DNA of 64,000 bases from Pseudonocardiales bacterium. Lineage in GTDB: Bacteria; Actinomycetota; Actinomycetes; Mycobacteriales; Pseudonocardiaceae. The stretch lies in NCBI GenBank assembly GCA_019241525.1, contig JAFAWY010000064.1, positions 1 through 64,000 on the forward strand, in the 5' to 3' direction. Both the position numbers and the translations under genes were made by a program. The notes under the pieces are model-generated. The model saw only the letters and a list, made by a program, of their open reading frames with translations. It made no database searches and was not told the origin of the DNA. Position 1 is the first letter of the stretch; every line of letters begins with the position of its first letter. Positions 22,774 to 32,797 of the stretch are shown here, piece by piece.

Positions 22774-24243
22774 TCAGGTGGCGCGCTGCTGAATCTGGAG
22801 ATCGCTGAGCTTGGACTGGTGGTGGCCGTCCGCGCCACCCAGCCCGGTGATCCAGACCAGCAGGTATCGCGCTGGGGGCCCGGCACGCAGCGGGATCTGG
22901 TTGCTGCCCGATCGCAGCGTTGCAGCACCGACCACAGTGGTCTGGTCCAGCCGCGCATTGGGAGACGTGGCGGTGCGAATCTCCAGAACGGTGCCTGAGC
23001 TGGGCGATACTACGGTCACCGAGGCTGGGGAGACGGCCGTTTCGAAGCTCAACATCACGCCGAGCCCCTTTTTGTAGACCGGGAATTGCTGGTAGTAGGA
23101 GTCGGTGGACCAGCCGGTGTTCGGGTTGCCGTCGAGCAGCTTCCCGACGTCGCGCTGGTGGTCGGGGCTGCCTAACCCGGACGGGTCGTACACCGTCACC
23201 GACCTGACTCGCACCGGCGCGAGCATCGCCGGTGGTGGTGGCGCCTGGCTGGCCGGTGCATTACCGGCGATCACGAAGGGTGCACTTCCGGTGTCGGTGA
23301 ACACCGAGATGACTTGCATCCCGGCGTAGCCGATGATCATCAAAGTGGCAGCACCCAGCACTGTCATCGCTATCCGGAACTTGATCTGGCGAAGGCGCTG
23401 GGCCCGTTGCGGGTCGATCGGCTTGGCACCGGAGATCAAGTCAGCTGTGCTGATCGCGTGGAACTCGAGCACCTGGCGCACGGCCGCCCCGGTGTGCACG
23501 CCGCCGTCACTGCCCGGGCCGGCGATGCTGCGCATTGCCAGCGTGGACAGCTCGACCGGGACCGCGGAGCGTAGCGTCGTGGGATTGATCGGCAAGCCTT
23601 CCGGGCCGAGTGGGGCGGGCGGCAGTCCCGGTGGCCCATCAGGCAGCGGCCAGCTTCCGGTGAGCAGCAGGTACAGCATCGCTCCCAGGCCGCGGATGTC
23701 GTCCCGGGAACTGGTGGTGCGGCCCGGCCCAGGAAAGGCCAGCCGCGCCTGCCGGTCCGGACCCACCCGGATCCGTTCAGGATGATCACAACCGAGGACC
23801 AGACCAGCGTTGTGGGCTACGTCGACTGCCTCAGCCAGCGGAACCAGGACTCGGGCCGCGGCGCCCGGGGGCAGTGGCCCGTCGTCCAGCAAATCGACCA
23901 GCGGCCCGCCCGGTGTCCACTCGGCGACCACGGCCGCGACACCGACGGTGCCGATGCGTTCAGTTTCCAGGACGTCCAGCACCCGTGCGGCGCCAACCGT
24001 GGCCAGACGGGCGGCGCGCAACGCGCGGGCAACGGCAGAACGGACTTCGGGGGCGCCAATGAACAACGTCAGGGCGACGTCGCGATCAAGCATGATGTCC
24101 CGGCCTCGCCACAGCCGCACTGCGCAGCGATCATCACGGCCGACCTCGGTGATGAGGCTGTACCGGCCCTGACCGAGAACGGACCCAGGGGTGAGCCCGG
24201 GAGCAGGGAACCGGTGTGCCCCCATCCCCGCCGACGCGCTCAC
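22774..24243 (-). CDS. MurJ-associated pseudokinase with C-terminal discoidin-like extracellular domain
   Basis: Kinase-fold N-lobe GSVLGQGRYSLITEVGR but DVALTLF lacks the catalytic Lys, and no HRD or DFG; one TM (IAMTVLGAATLMIIGYAGMQVI); C-terminal LLDGNPNTGWSTDSYY...VMLSFETAVSPASVTVVSP. Confidence 0.82.
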   Translation of the reverse strand: MSASAGMGAHRFPAPGLTPGSVLGQGRYSLITEVGRDDRCAVRLWRGRDIMLDRDVALTLFIGAPEVRSAVARALRAARLATVGAARVLDVLETERIGTVGVAAVVAEWTPGGPLVDLLDDGPLPPGAAARVLVPLAEAVDVAHNAGLVLGCDHPERIRVGPDRQARLAFPGPGRTTSSRDDIRGLGAMLYLLLTGSWPLPDGPPGLPPAPLGPEGLPINPTTLRSAVPVELSTLAMRSIAGPGSDGGVHTGAAVRQVLEFHAISTADLISGAKPIDPQRAQRLRQIKFRIAMTVLGAATLMIIGYAGMQVISVFTDTGSAPFVIAGNAPASQAPPPPAMLAPVRVRSVTVYDPSGLGSPDHQRDVGKLLDGNPNTGWSTDSYYQQFPVYKKGLGVMLSFETAVSPASVTVVSPSSGTVLEIRTATSPNARLDQTTVVGAATLRSGSNQIPLRAGPPARYLLVWITGLGGADGHHQSKLSDLQIQQRAT

Positions 24244-24300
24244 CGCGATGTCACCATCTGTGTCACCCTTTTTCGGGCTCCTCGCCGAGGATTGTCAACC

Positions 24301-25977
24301 TTACGGCTCCCGGGGGCCAGTCCAGCTGCTGCTGCGGACCAGGCGGTCCAGTACCGGTGCGCGCAGCGCCTCGGTGAGTTCTGGGGTGCGCAATAACACC
24401 AGAGCCAGGCCCATCACCACGGCCACGATCAAGGTGGTGGACACCAGGTCCAGCCAGGCCCCACTCACCCCGTCCCAATCGGTTGCGGCACGGAGCACCA
24501 GCACTGCGGCCACCGCCGGCACGGCACCGATCACGCAGTTACGGAAGGTGATCAGGCTGCGTTTGGTCTCCACCCGGCCCAGCCGCCGGCGCAGCCAGGT
24601 CTGCCCGACCATCGCGCCTACCGCCAGCGACAGCGAGTTGGCTGCGGTCAGGCCGAGCACCACGTCAGCGTCGTCGAGGTACACCGGGCAGGCCAGCAGC
24701 AGGGGCAGCTTCACCCCAACCATGATCACGTTGATCATGGTTGGGGTGCGGGCGTCGGCCATGGCGTAGAACACCCGAAGCTGCAGCATCGTCACCGCGT
24801 AGGGCAGCAGGCCAAAGGCGGACACCGCCAGCGCGGCACCGAGCCGCTCGGCGTTGCTGCCCGCCTTGCCCAGCGAGAACAGCGCGACGCCGATCGGTTC
24901 GCCGGCCAGCGTGAATACCACGGTGATGGGCACCAGCAGCACGATGAGGTAGCGGCTGGCCACCGACAGGTGCTCCACGACGCCTCGCCAGTCCGCGTCG
25001 GCTGCCGCTGCGCTCATCCGGGGCATGATCGCGGTAAGTAGCGAGTAGCCAAGCACGCCGTAGGGCAGTTGCAGCAGCAGCCACACCAGGCTGTAGATCA
25101 CTACTCCGCCGGGGTCGCCCTGGGCTGCCGATCGGGTGGTCACCACGAAGCCGAGCTGGCCCACCAGCACGTAGACGACGAACCAGGCCGCCATCCCACT
25201 GGCCTGGGTCAGCCGCGAATCCCATCCCCAGCGCCAGCCGAAATGGAAACCCGCCCGGCGCAGGCCGGGTAACTGCACCAGAGCCTGGGCGACGATGCCT
25301 GCCGTCGTCCCCAGGCCGAGCACCAGCAGTTTCGGGTCGCTCAGCCGGGCCGGGTTGACGCTGATCTCTCCGGGAACGAGGGCATAGGCGCCCAGCGATG
25401 CCAGCACGATGACGTTGTTGAGCACCGGCGCCCAGGCCGGTGGTCCGAACACGCTGCGCGCGTTGAGGATCGCGCCGAATAGCCCCGACAAGCCGTAAAA
25501 CAAGATCAGTGGCAGCAGCAGGAAACCGAAGACGGTGGCCAGCTGGGGATTGGCGTCCTCACCGGTGCCCAGGAACAGCACGGCGAGAAGCGGCGCGGCC
25601 ACGACGGCGAGCACGCTGGCGGCGGAAAGCACCACGAACGCGACGGTGACCAGCCGCTGCACGTAGGCCTCACCCCGGTCCGGGTCCTCTTTCGCAGCGC
25701 GCACCAGCAACGGCACGATCACGCTGGTCAGCACCCCGCCGAGGAGGATCTCGTAGAGCATCGCCGGCAAGGTGTTGGCCACCGTGTAGGAGTCGTTGAC
25801 CACACCGAGGCCCAGCACGGCGGCCAGCGCCAGCTGGCGGAGAAATCCGGTGATCCGGCTGACCAGGGTGGCCACCGCCATCGTGCGCGCCGCCACGGCC
25901 AGCGAGTACCGCTGCCGATGCTGATCTACGGGACTGGGCCGGCGGTCAGACTGTGGCGTGCAGTGTGCGGTATCCAA
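24301..25977 (-). CDS. murJ: lipid II flippase MurJ (MviN)
   Basis: SLAVAARTMAVATLVSRITGFLRQLALAAVLGLGVVNDSYTVANTLPAMLYEILLGGVLTSVIVPLLVRA; polytopic. Confidence 0.94.
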   Translation of the reverse strand: MDTAHCTPQSDRRPSPVDQHRQRYSLAVAARTMAVATLVSRITGFLRQLALAAVLGLGVVNDSYTVANTLPAMLYEILLGGVLTSVIVPLLVRAAKEDPDRGEAYVQRLVTVAFVVLSAASVLAVVAAPLLAVLFLGTGEDANPQLATVFGFLLLPLILFYGLSGLFGAILNARSVFGPPAWAPVLNNVIVLASLGAYALVPGEISVNPARLSDPKLLVLGLGTTAGIVAQALVQLPGLRRAGFHFGWRWGWDSRLTQASGMAAWFVVYVLVGQLGFVVTTRSAAQGDPGGVVIYSLVWLLLQLPYGVLGYSLLTAIMPRMSAAAADADWRGVVEHLSVASRYLIVLLVPITVVFTLAGEPIGVALFSLGKAGSNAERLGAALAVSAFGLLPYAVTMLQLRVFYAMADARTPTMINVIMVGVKLPLLLACPVYLDDADVVLGLTAANSLSLAVGAMVGQTWLRRRLGRVETKRSLITFRNCVIGAVPAVAAVLVLRAATDWDGVSGAWLDLVSTTLIVAVVMGLALVLLRTPELTEALRAPVLDRLVRSSSWTGPREP

Positions 25978-25980
25978 ACG

Positions 25981-28248
25981 TCACCCGGCTTCCGGTGTTC
26001 TGCGTAATCGCTGACGGACCTTGGGCACGATCCGGCGGGCCACCAGCAGCACGAGCAAGGCTCCGGCGCCCGCAGTGAGCGCGACTGTAACCCGGCCGAA
26101 GGCAGTGGACCTCAGCTGGAGGGTGCTTGGTTCGCCGAGCGGGGTGCCGCCGGGGGTGCTCAGCCGGGCATCGATGCTGAACTGCCCGGCTCTGCTGACC
26201 TTGGCCGGGATCACCAGTTGCCGGGTGCTGCGAGCTGGTACCAGCTGTAACCCGACGGCTCCGGCTCGCAACCCTGCGGTCTCCGACAGGTTCAACGCCA
26301 CCTGCACGCCGACCGGCAGCTCGTTGCTCACCGTGATCAGCAGGGGGGAATCGGACGCCGCCAGGCTGTACGGGCCGGGTGGTTGAACGATGCGCACCGA
26401 GCGGCGCAACTCGTCGAGCTGGATGCTCTGTTCCGCGGCCAGCTGGACGGCGCGGGTGGGTGCTTCGCGCCACGCGGTGGAGACCGCTCGCAGCAGCCCG
26501 AGACGCAGCGGATCGAGCAGGCTGGCCGGCCGGAGATTCGCCGCCGGATCCAGCACGGTGGCTCCCTGGAGGTCGCGCAGAACGTCCCGATCCCGCTGGA
26601 TTTCTGCGGTGACCGGCGAGGGGATCTCCTCGGCGCTGGCTTGTGGTGGGTAGGTTAGCCATACGGCGGCGGTGCCGGTGGCCGGCCGGGCGGTGGCCAG
26701 CGCCGGCAGCTCGCGGGCCGTGACGAAGCCGGCGTTGAGCAGCTCGCGGGCGGTGTCGATCAAGGCGATGGCGTCCGTTCCGCGGACCTGCCAGCGACGA
26801 GGAGGCACCAGCATGATCCCCCGGCCGCTTGCGGCCCGGTACACCAGCGTGCCGATCCCGTCTTGAGCCGGCAGCGATGTGGCTGCGGCAGGCGATGTGG
26901 TGCCGGCCAGAGCGCCGGTCAGCAGCGGGTCGACGACCAGCCCAATGGCGCTGTCCCGGTTGCCCGAGATCACCGTGCCGGGGTTGGGGGTACTTGATGA
27001 GCCACCTACCAGGCCGACGAGGTCAGCTTGGGCAGCCGGCGGTGGCGCGAGATCCCGGGGATCAACCAGTACGGCGCGGGTCTGGAGGGCGGTGAGGTCG
27101 GTCAGCGTGCGTTCATCGATGACCTCCCCGGCCGGCCAGATCACGCCGGTGAGTGGTTGTACCCCGAGCAGGTCGCTCACCAGGCGTGCCCCCGCACTGG
27201 TGGCTTGGGCCTCCAGGTCGGTCAGCCCGGCCCGGGACAGGGCCACCAGGTCAGCGTCGGCATAGGGCAGCGGCAGCACGCAGCGTCCTTGCACTGCAGC
27301 GCGCAGCCGATCGAGCCAGCTGCGCGCATCCTGGGCACCGGTGCCGTCGGTGATCCCGCGAGGATCGGACACCCGGTAGCCGTGGCTCATCCCGTCGAGG
27401 GTCTCCAGCAGCTGCGGGTCTACGGCCACGCACACTGCCGCGGCCAGCGGGGAGCCCGGTGGTACCGCCTGCTCGAGGGCGCCGAGCAAGCCATCCAACC
27501 GCCCTCCGGGGGCGATTTCGGCCGCTACCGGATCGGTCCCCGGACGGTCGGAGCGAATCAGTACCGGTTCCCCGGGCGCGCTTGGTAACCGTTGCGGCGC
27601 GGCGGTCAGCGGCCACATCACGGTCAGCGGTGCCGGTTGCGGGGGCGGTTGCCACCCTGGCCCGGCTGGGGCGCCCGTGGTGGAGGGCGGCAGTCCGAGC
27701 ACGGGCAGCAGCAGGCGTATCGACGACAGCCTAGTCGGCCCACCGACATCGGGCTTACCGTCGAGGCTTACCAGCAGCGGGTACACCCCTGGCTGGGTGA
27801 TCTGCAGGGAATCCGGGGCGCCGCGCAGCGGCATGTCAAATTGGAAGGGGCTGCTGCGCCCGGGAGGGAGATCGCCCGGCACCGGCTGGATCCGGGTGAT
27901 CAGTGGCGTCTCGGTATCCCCGCGCAGGGCGCGGGTGACGGCCGCATCCGAGTTCACCGCATCACCGCGCTGCAACCGGATGCCGAGCTGGCTGATCGAG
28001 TGGTCGCCGGCGTTGACCACGCGACCGGTCACCCGCAGAGAAGGTGCGCTGTTGACGGTCACCATCCGGGGTGTCAGATCGGACAGCTCAAGCCGGGCCA
28101 GCGGCGCGGGCGGGTGCGGCGGTGGTTGGCGGGCCTGCTCTACCGCGGCGGGCTCTCCCTGGGCGATGCCAGGAACGGCGAGGGAAAGCAGCACCCCCAG
28201 GACTGCCACCAGGACGGCTGCGGCGCCACGGGACAGCTGCGGGGTCAC
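25981..28248 (-). CDS. DUF6049 family secreted/membrane protein (Rv3909-like by synteny)
   Basis: Signal peptide LSRGAAAVLVAVLGVLLSLAVPGIAQG; C-terminal TM VALTAGAGALLVLLVARRIVPKVRQRLRR; lies between murJ and the nudix gene. Start set at GTG 28248. Confidence 0.8.
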   Translation of the reverse strand: MTPQLSRGAAAVLVAVLGVLLSLAVPGIAQGEPAAVEQARQPPPHPPAPLARLELSDLTPRMVTVNSAPSLRVTGRVVNAGDHSISQLGIRLQRGDAVNSDAAVTRALRGDTETPLITRIQPVPGDLPPGRSSPFQFDMPLRGAPDSLQITQPGVYPLLVSLDGKPDVGGPTRLSSIRLLLPVLGLPPSTTGAPAGPGWQPPPQPAPLTVMWPLTAAPQRLPSAPGEPVLIRSDRPGTDPVAAEIAPGGRLDGLLGALEQAVPPGSPLAAAVCVAVDPQLLETLDGMSHGYRVSDPRGITDGTGAQDARSWLDRLRAAVQGRCVLPLPYADADLVALSRAGLTDLEAQATSAGARLVSDLLGVQPLTGVIWPAGEVIDERTLTDLTALQTRAVLVDPRDLAPPPAAQADLVGLVGGSSSTPNPGTVISGNRDSAIGLVVDPLLTGALAGTTSPAAATSLPAQDGIGTLVYRAASGRGIMLVPPRRWQVRGTDAIALIDTARELLNAGFVTARELPALATARPATGTAAVWLTYPPQASAEEIPSPVTAEIQRDRDVLRDLQGATVLDPAANLRPASLLDPLRLGLLRAVSTAWREAPTRAVQLAAEQSIQLDELRRSVRIVQPPGPYSLAASDSPLLITVSNELPVGVQVALNLSETAGLRAGAVGLQLVPARSTRQLVIPAKVSRAGQFSIDARLSTPGGTPLGEPSTLQLRSTAFGRVTVALTAGAGALLVLLVARRIVPKVRQRLRRTPEAG

Positions 28249-28273
28249 GCGCGAGGCCTCAGGCCCGGGGTCG

Positions 28274-28819
28274 TCAAGCCGAGTCCGCCAGCATCGTGGT
28301 GGCGCGCTGCACGAGACGTCGCTCGTCGGCGTAGGCCAGTCGCGCTGGCAGGTCAGCCAGCGGAACCCAGGCGACCTCGGCCACTTCATAGTCGGCATCG
28401 GACAGCGTGCCGCCGACCGCGCGCAGCAGAAAATGGTGCACCGTCTTGTGGATGCGCCGGTCTTCGGCGACGAACCAGTAGTCGATGCTGCCCAGCGCGG
28501 CCACCACGGCGCTATCGATCCCGGTCTCCTCGGCCACTTCACGCACGGCAGCCTGCTCTACCGTCTCGCCATGCTCGACGTGACCCTTGGGTAGCGACCA
28601 CAACAACCGACCGCGCCGGTCCAGGCGGCCGATCACGGCAGCGTGCCCGGTCTCGGTGTCCACGACCAGACCACCCGCCGAGGTCTCGGCGACCGTGCGC
28701 ATCCGGGCCGCCCGGCGCTTGCTGTGACCTTCTGCCGATCCCTTCTGGATCGATCTCTTGCGGCTGCCCTTGTCACGGCTGCCCTTGTCCCGGCTTGACT
28801 TGCTGGATGACGAGGGCAT
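28274..28819 (-). CDS. NUDIX hydrolase
   Basis: [25 protein letters not shown] (Nudix box); basic low-complexity N-terminus [16 protein letters not shown]. Confidence 0.93.
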   Translation of the reverse strand: MPSSSSKSSRDKGSRDKGSRKRSIQKGSAEGHSKRRAARMRTVAETSAGGLVVDTETGHAAVIGRLDRRGRLLWSLPKGHVEHGETVEQAAVREVAEETGIDSAVVAALGSIDYWFVAEDRRIHKTVHHFLLRAVGGTLSDADYEVAEVAWVPLADLPARLAYADERRLVQRATTMLADSA

Positions 28820-28931
28820 GGCTTCGATGGTATAGGCGACCGCGTTCTGGATGCAGAACACGGTAATCAGGGGGTCGCTAACCGCGTTGACCATCCTGCA
28901 ACGCGCAACAGAGGCGTTAGGCTCGGCCCCC

Positions 28932-30380
28932 GTGTCGACGATGGTGGGAAATCAGATGGGGCGGGCTCAGCAGAACGCTGTCGTGGAGTTGCTGCGCATC
29001 GCGCCGGTGACTGACCAGCTGGCCGCCCGGTTCAGTGCTGCCGGTCATTCGCTTTACCTGGTCGGCGGCAGCGTGCGGGACGCCTTGCTCGGCCGGTTGG
29101 GCAGTGATCTGGACTTCACCACCGACGCGCGGCCGGCCACCGTCGAGGCGATCCTGCGCGGCTGGGCGGACGCAGTGTGGGACACCGGTATCGCGTTCGG
29201 CACGATCGGTGCCTCCAAGAGCGGTATCCAGTGCGAGATCACCACCTACCGGGCCGACCGTTACGACCGGGTATCCCGCAATCCCGACGTGGTCTTCGGT
29301 GACAGCATCGAGGGTGACCTGGCGAGACGGGATTTCACGGTGAACGCCATGGCCGTGCAGCTGCCGTTACGCGACCACGGCCGGTTTGTCGACCCGTACG
29401 GCGGGATGGAGGCCCTGGCGCGTCGTGAGCTCGATACTCCTGCCACGCCGGCAGAATCCTTTGCCGACGACCCGCTGCGGATGCTGCGCGCGGCCCGGTT
29501 CGTGTCCCAGCTGGGCTTCACCGTCGCCCCACGGGTGCGTGAGGCGATGGTGGCGATGGCGGGCGAGATTGCCCGTATCACTGCCGAGCGGGTTGGCGCG
29601 GAGCTGTCCAAACTTATGCTCGGGACGAATCCGCGGGCCGGTATCGAGCTGATGGTGGACACCGGGCTGGGCGGGTACGTGCTGCCCGAAGTCCCCGCGA
29701 TGCGCTTGGAGATCGACGAGCACCACCAGCACAAGGACGTCTACACGCATTCGTTGACCGTGCTCGATCAAGCGATTGCATTGGAGCGCGGCGAGCCCGA
29801 TCTGGTGCTACGGCTCGCCGCCCTGCTCCATGACATCGGTAAGCCGGCCACCCGCCGGCTGGAGCCCAGCGGCGGGGTGAGCTTTCACCATCACGAGGTA
29901 GTGGGCGCCAAGATGGTGCGCAAGCGGCTGCGCGCGCTGCGCTACCCCAGCCAGGTGATCGAGGATGTCGCCCAGCTGGTGTTCCTGCACCTGCGGTTCC
30001 ACGGCTACGGTGGCGGTGAGTGGACCGATTCCGCGGTGCGCCGTTACGTCACCGACGCCGGTGCGCTGTTGCCGCGGCTGCACAAGCTGGTCCGCGCCGA
30101 CTGCACCACGCGCAACCGCCGCAAGGCAGCGGCGCTACAGCGCACGTATGACGATCTGGAACAGCGCATCGAGCGGATCCGCGCCGAGGAGGACCTGGCT
30201 GCGGTGCGACCGGACCTGGACGGCAACGAGATCATGTCGCTGCTGGGATTGAAGCCAGGCCCGGACGTGGGGCGCGCCTGGCGGTATCTCAAGGAGCTGC
30301 GCCTGGACCGGGGTCCGCTGTCCCGGGAGGAAGCCGAAGCCGAGTTACGCCGCTGGGCCGAGGAAAACCTCAGCCAGTAG
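28932..30380 (+). CDS. cca: CCA tRNA nucleotidyltransferase
   Basis: [55 protein letters not shown]; start approximate. Confidence 0.95.
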   Translation: MSTMVGNQMGRAQQNAVVELLRIAPVTDQLAARFSAAGHSLYLVGGSVRDALLGRLGSDLDFTTDARPATVEAILRGWADAVWDTGIAFGTIGASKSGIQCEITTYRADRYDRVSRNPDVVFGDSIEGDLARRDFTVNAMAVQLPLRDHGRFVDPYGGMEALARRELDTPATPAESFADDPLRMLRAARFVSQLGFTVAPRVREAMVAMAGEIARITAERVGAELSKLMLGTNPRAGIELMVDTGLGGYVLPEVPAMRLEIDEHHQHKDVYTHSLTVLDQAIALERGEPDLVLRLAALLHDIGKPATRRLEPSGGVSFHHHEVVGAKMVRKRLRALRYPSQVIEDVAQLVFLHLRFHGYGGGEWTDSAVRRYVTDAGALLPRLHKLVRADCTTRNRRKAAALQRTYDDLEQRIERIRAEEDLAAVRPDLDGNEIMSLLGLKPGPDVGRAWRYLKELRLDRGPLSREEAEAELRRWAEENLSQ

Positions 30381-30523
30381 CAGCTGGCACTGCCTTGCAC
30401 GCCAAGACCGCAATTTGTCACTGAACTCAGCAAGCCGTGATCATGTGTGAGCAGACTGTCAGTGCATCGTCCTACGGTGATCAGCGTGCGACACTGGAGC
30501 CGAGGGTCGGGAGGTGAGCAGCC

Positions 30524-30808
30524 ATGTCCGCGCAACCGCTCGATGAGCTCTTCGCCAGGCATGCAGGAGCCTGGACCGAGCAGGAGTGGGCGGTGCTACC
30601 CGAAAGCATGGGCCGGGTTGAGCTGCTGGACGGAGCACTGATCGACCGCAACAGTGCAGAGCTGGATGCGACCGGCTATTCACTGGCCGCGGACCGATTC
30701 GTAGTCCCGGCTCGGGCCGCCGAGGGCCGACTCACGCTGAAAAAACAGTTCGACGCAGATTTGGATCTCGCTGCGCTCGCCACCGCAATCCGGTACACCG
30801 GGCTCTGA
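30524..30808 (+). pseudogene. Uma2-like (DUF820) remnant or miniature protein lacking the central nuclease region
   Basis: N-terminus WTEQEWAVLPESMGRVELLDGALI and C-terminus RLTLKKQFDADLDLAALA resemble the two ends of Uma2 proteins; only 94 aa, no D...ExK core. Confidence 0.55.
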
Positions 30809-30813
30809 TCGCC

Positions 30814-31377
30814 GTGACCACCCGGCCCGCGGACAACACACCCGTCGTGCTGCTCGACGAGGATCACCACCCGATCGGGCAACTGCCCAAGTCGCAGGTC
30901 CACCACGGCGAAACCCCGCTGCACCGGGGATTTTCGTGCTACGTCTTCGACGGCTCCGGCCGGGTGTTGATGACCCGGCGTGCGATCAGCAAGAAGACCT
31001 GGCCCGGGGTGTGGAGCAACACCTGCTGCGGCCATCCGCTGCCCGGCGAGTCCGACACCGACGCTGCAACCCGGCGGCTTGCCGACGAATTGGGGCTGCG
31101 ATTGACCCGCCCGGAGGTGATCCTGCCCGACTTCCGCTACCGGGCGGTGGCACCCGACGGCGTCGTGGAAAACGAGTTCTGCCCGGTGCTGGTGGCCAAC
31201 GCCGAAGGCGAGCCCGACCCCGACCCCACCGAGGTAGTCGAGTTCCACTGGGCGCCCTGGCCAGCCGTTGTCACGCTGGCCACCACCACACCCTGGCTCA
31301 TCTCCCCCTGGTCCGCCGCTCAGATCCCCCTCCTCGCCGCCCGGCTGTCGCCCCGATATACCTCCGTAACCGGCTGA
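30814..31377 (+). CDS. idi: isopentenyl-diphosphate delta-isomerase type 1
   Basis: LHRGFSCYVFDGSGRVLMTRRAISKKTWPGVWSNTCCGHPLPGE; ENEFCPVLVA. Confidence 0.96.
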   Translation: MTTRPADNTPVVLLDEDHHPIGQLPKSQVHHGETPLHRGFSCYVFDGSGRVLMTRRAISKKTWPGVWSNTCCGHPLPGESDTDAATRRLADELGLRLTRPEVILPDFRYRAVAPDGVVENEFCPVLVANAEGEPDPDPTEVVEFHWAPWPAVVTLATTTPWLISPWSAAQIPLLAARLSPRYTSVTG

Positions 31378-31415
31378 GACAGCCCGCATTAGCCGGTTAT
31401 GTCTCCAGATCGGGG
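31351..31415. terminator. large imperfect inverted repeat covering the stop codons of convergent idi and MFS genes (family 2-like)
   Basis: CCCCGATATACCTCCGTAACCGGCT - spacer - AGCCGGTTATGTCTCCAGATCGGGG. Confidence 0.7.
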
Positions 31416-32777
31416 TCGGCTGAGCGATGGGGACGCGGCGATGAGGGTGTGCACCACAGCGGCCGTGAGGTACAGGGCAGCAGGAACCAGCAGCAAGTCG
31501 GGGGCGTGGCCATTGAAGGGCACCGCGGTGGCGGCGATCGCGACAGCGAGCACGTAGCCAACGTTGAACACGGTGTCATACAGCGCGAAGACCCGACCCC
31601 GCGCGTCGTCGGACACATCGGCCTGCACGGTGGCATCCAGGCTCAGCTTCACCACCTGACCGGCGGTCGAGAGCACGAAGGCGGCAGCCAGGATCGTCGA
31701 CATCGTCATCGGTAGGCCCAGCACCAAGATCGCTAGCCCGGCCACCACCAGTGCGCCCCGAACCGTGCGCTCCCGGCCGAAGCGGGCTACCAGCGGCGGG
31801 CTCAGCAGTGCCGCGAGCAACAGGCCGGCCGCCCCGGCGACGAGTAGTTCGCAAACGCCGGACAGCCCCGCGCGCAGCAGCCCATGCGAAGCAAAGGAAT
31901 TGCGATACAGCAGCAGCGCCACCAAGCTCGCCACCCCGAACGACAGCCGATGGGCGAGCAACGCGGTCAGGCCGGCAGCAACACTCGGCACCCGAGCCGC
32001 GGCCAGCACACCGTCGCGCAGCCCATGGGATATCACGGCCGGCGCTGGTGCACTGGTCTGGTCAGGACCCAACTGGCCGCGCTGGAAACCGGCCGCGGCC
32101 ACCGCCGCGATCACCGAACCCAGCACGGCACTCGCCGTCACCCAAGCGGATCCGGTGTTGTCCGGCCCGATCACAGCGCGCAAGCCCAGAGCGCTCAGCC
32201 CGCCCGCAACAGTGACTGCCGAGCCAACGGTGGCTGCCAGCGCGTTGGCCGGAACCAGCTGCTGTCGTAGTGCCACATGGGGCAACGCCGTAGACAGCCC
32301 GGCCAGCACGAACCGGCTCAATCCGGTGACCAAAAGTGCGCCCAGGTACAACAGGGGGCCGGCTATCCCGACCCCGACTGCGATCGCCACCAGCAGGATC
32401 GGCACTGCACGCAGCAAGTTCGCCACGATCAGGATCCGGCGGCGATCCCAGCGGTCCAGCAGCGCCCCGGTAAAGGGACCCACCAGCGAGTACGGCAGGA
32501 ACAGCACGGCAAGCCCGGCCGCGATTGCCATCGGGGTAGCCGCCCGTTCCGGATTGAACAGCACGGCTCCACCCAGCCCAGCCTGGAAGGCTCCGTCGCC
32601 CCATTGCGCGGCGAACCGCGAGGTCAACAACCGCTTGAATCCGGCAGTACTCATCAGCTGCCGGAAACCGGGTTGGCCGGTCACCTCCGGGTGCGTTTCG
32701 ATGTGCGACGGCGTCACGAGGATGCAGGCTATCGGTCCCGCTCGCTCTGGTGTGATCCCTGTGATATGCGAGACCAT
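31389..32777 (-). CDS. MFS transporter
   Basis: Polytopic: FAAQWGDGAFQAGLGGAVLFNPERAATPMAIAAGLAVLFLPYSLVGPFTGALLDRWDRRRILI; true start probably near MSTAGFKRLL. Confidence 0.88.
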   Translation of the reverse strand: MVSHITGITPERAGPIACILVTPSHIETHPEVTGQPGFRQLMSTAGFKRLLTSRFAAQWGDGAFQAGLGGAVLFNPERAATPMAIAAGLAVLFLPYSLVGPFTGALLDRWDRRRILIVANLLRAVPILLVAIAVGVGIAGPLLYLGALLVTGLSRFVLAGLSTALPHVALRQQLVPANALAATVGSAVTVAGGLSALGLRAVIGPDNTGSAWVTASAVLGSVIAAVAAAGFQRGQLGPDQTSAPAPAVISHGLRDGVLAAARVPSVAAGLTALLAHRLSFGVASLVALLLYRNSFASHGLLRAGLSGVCELLVAGAAGLLLAALLSPPLVARFGRERTVRGALVVAGLAILVLGLPMTMSTILAAAFVLSTAGQVVKLSLDATVQADVSDDARGRVFALYDTVFNVGYVLAVAIAATAVPFNGHAPDLLLVPAALYLTAAVVHTLIAASPSLSRPRSGDITG

Positions 32778-32797
32778 GAACGCGTACCAGCAAGCGG

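Noticed and set aside
27592-28866. 424-aa plus-strand ORF
   Set aside because: Antisense to the DUF6049 and nudix genes; Arg/Gly-rich shadow frame.
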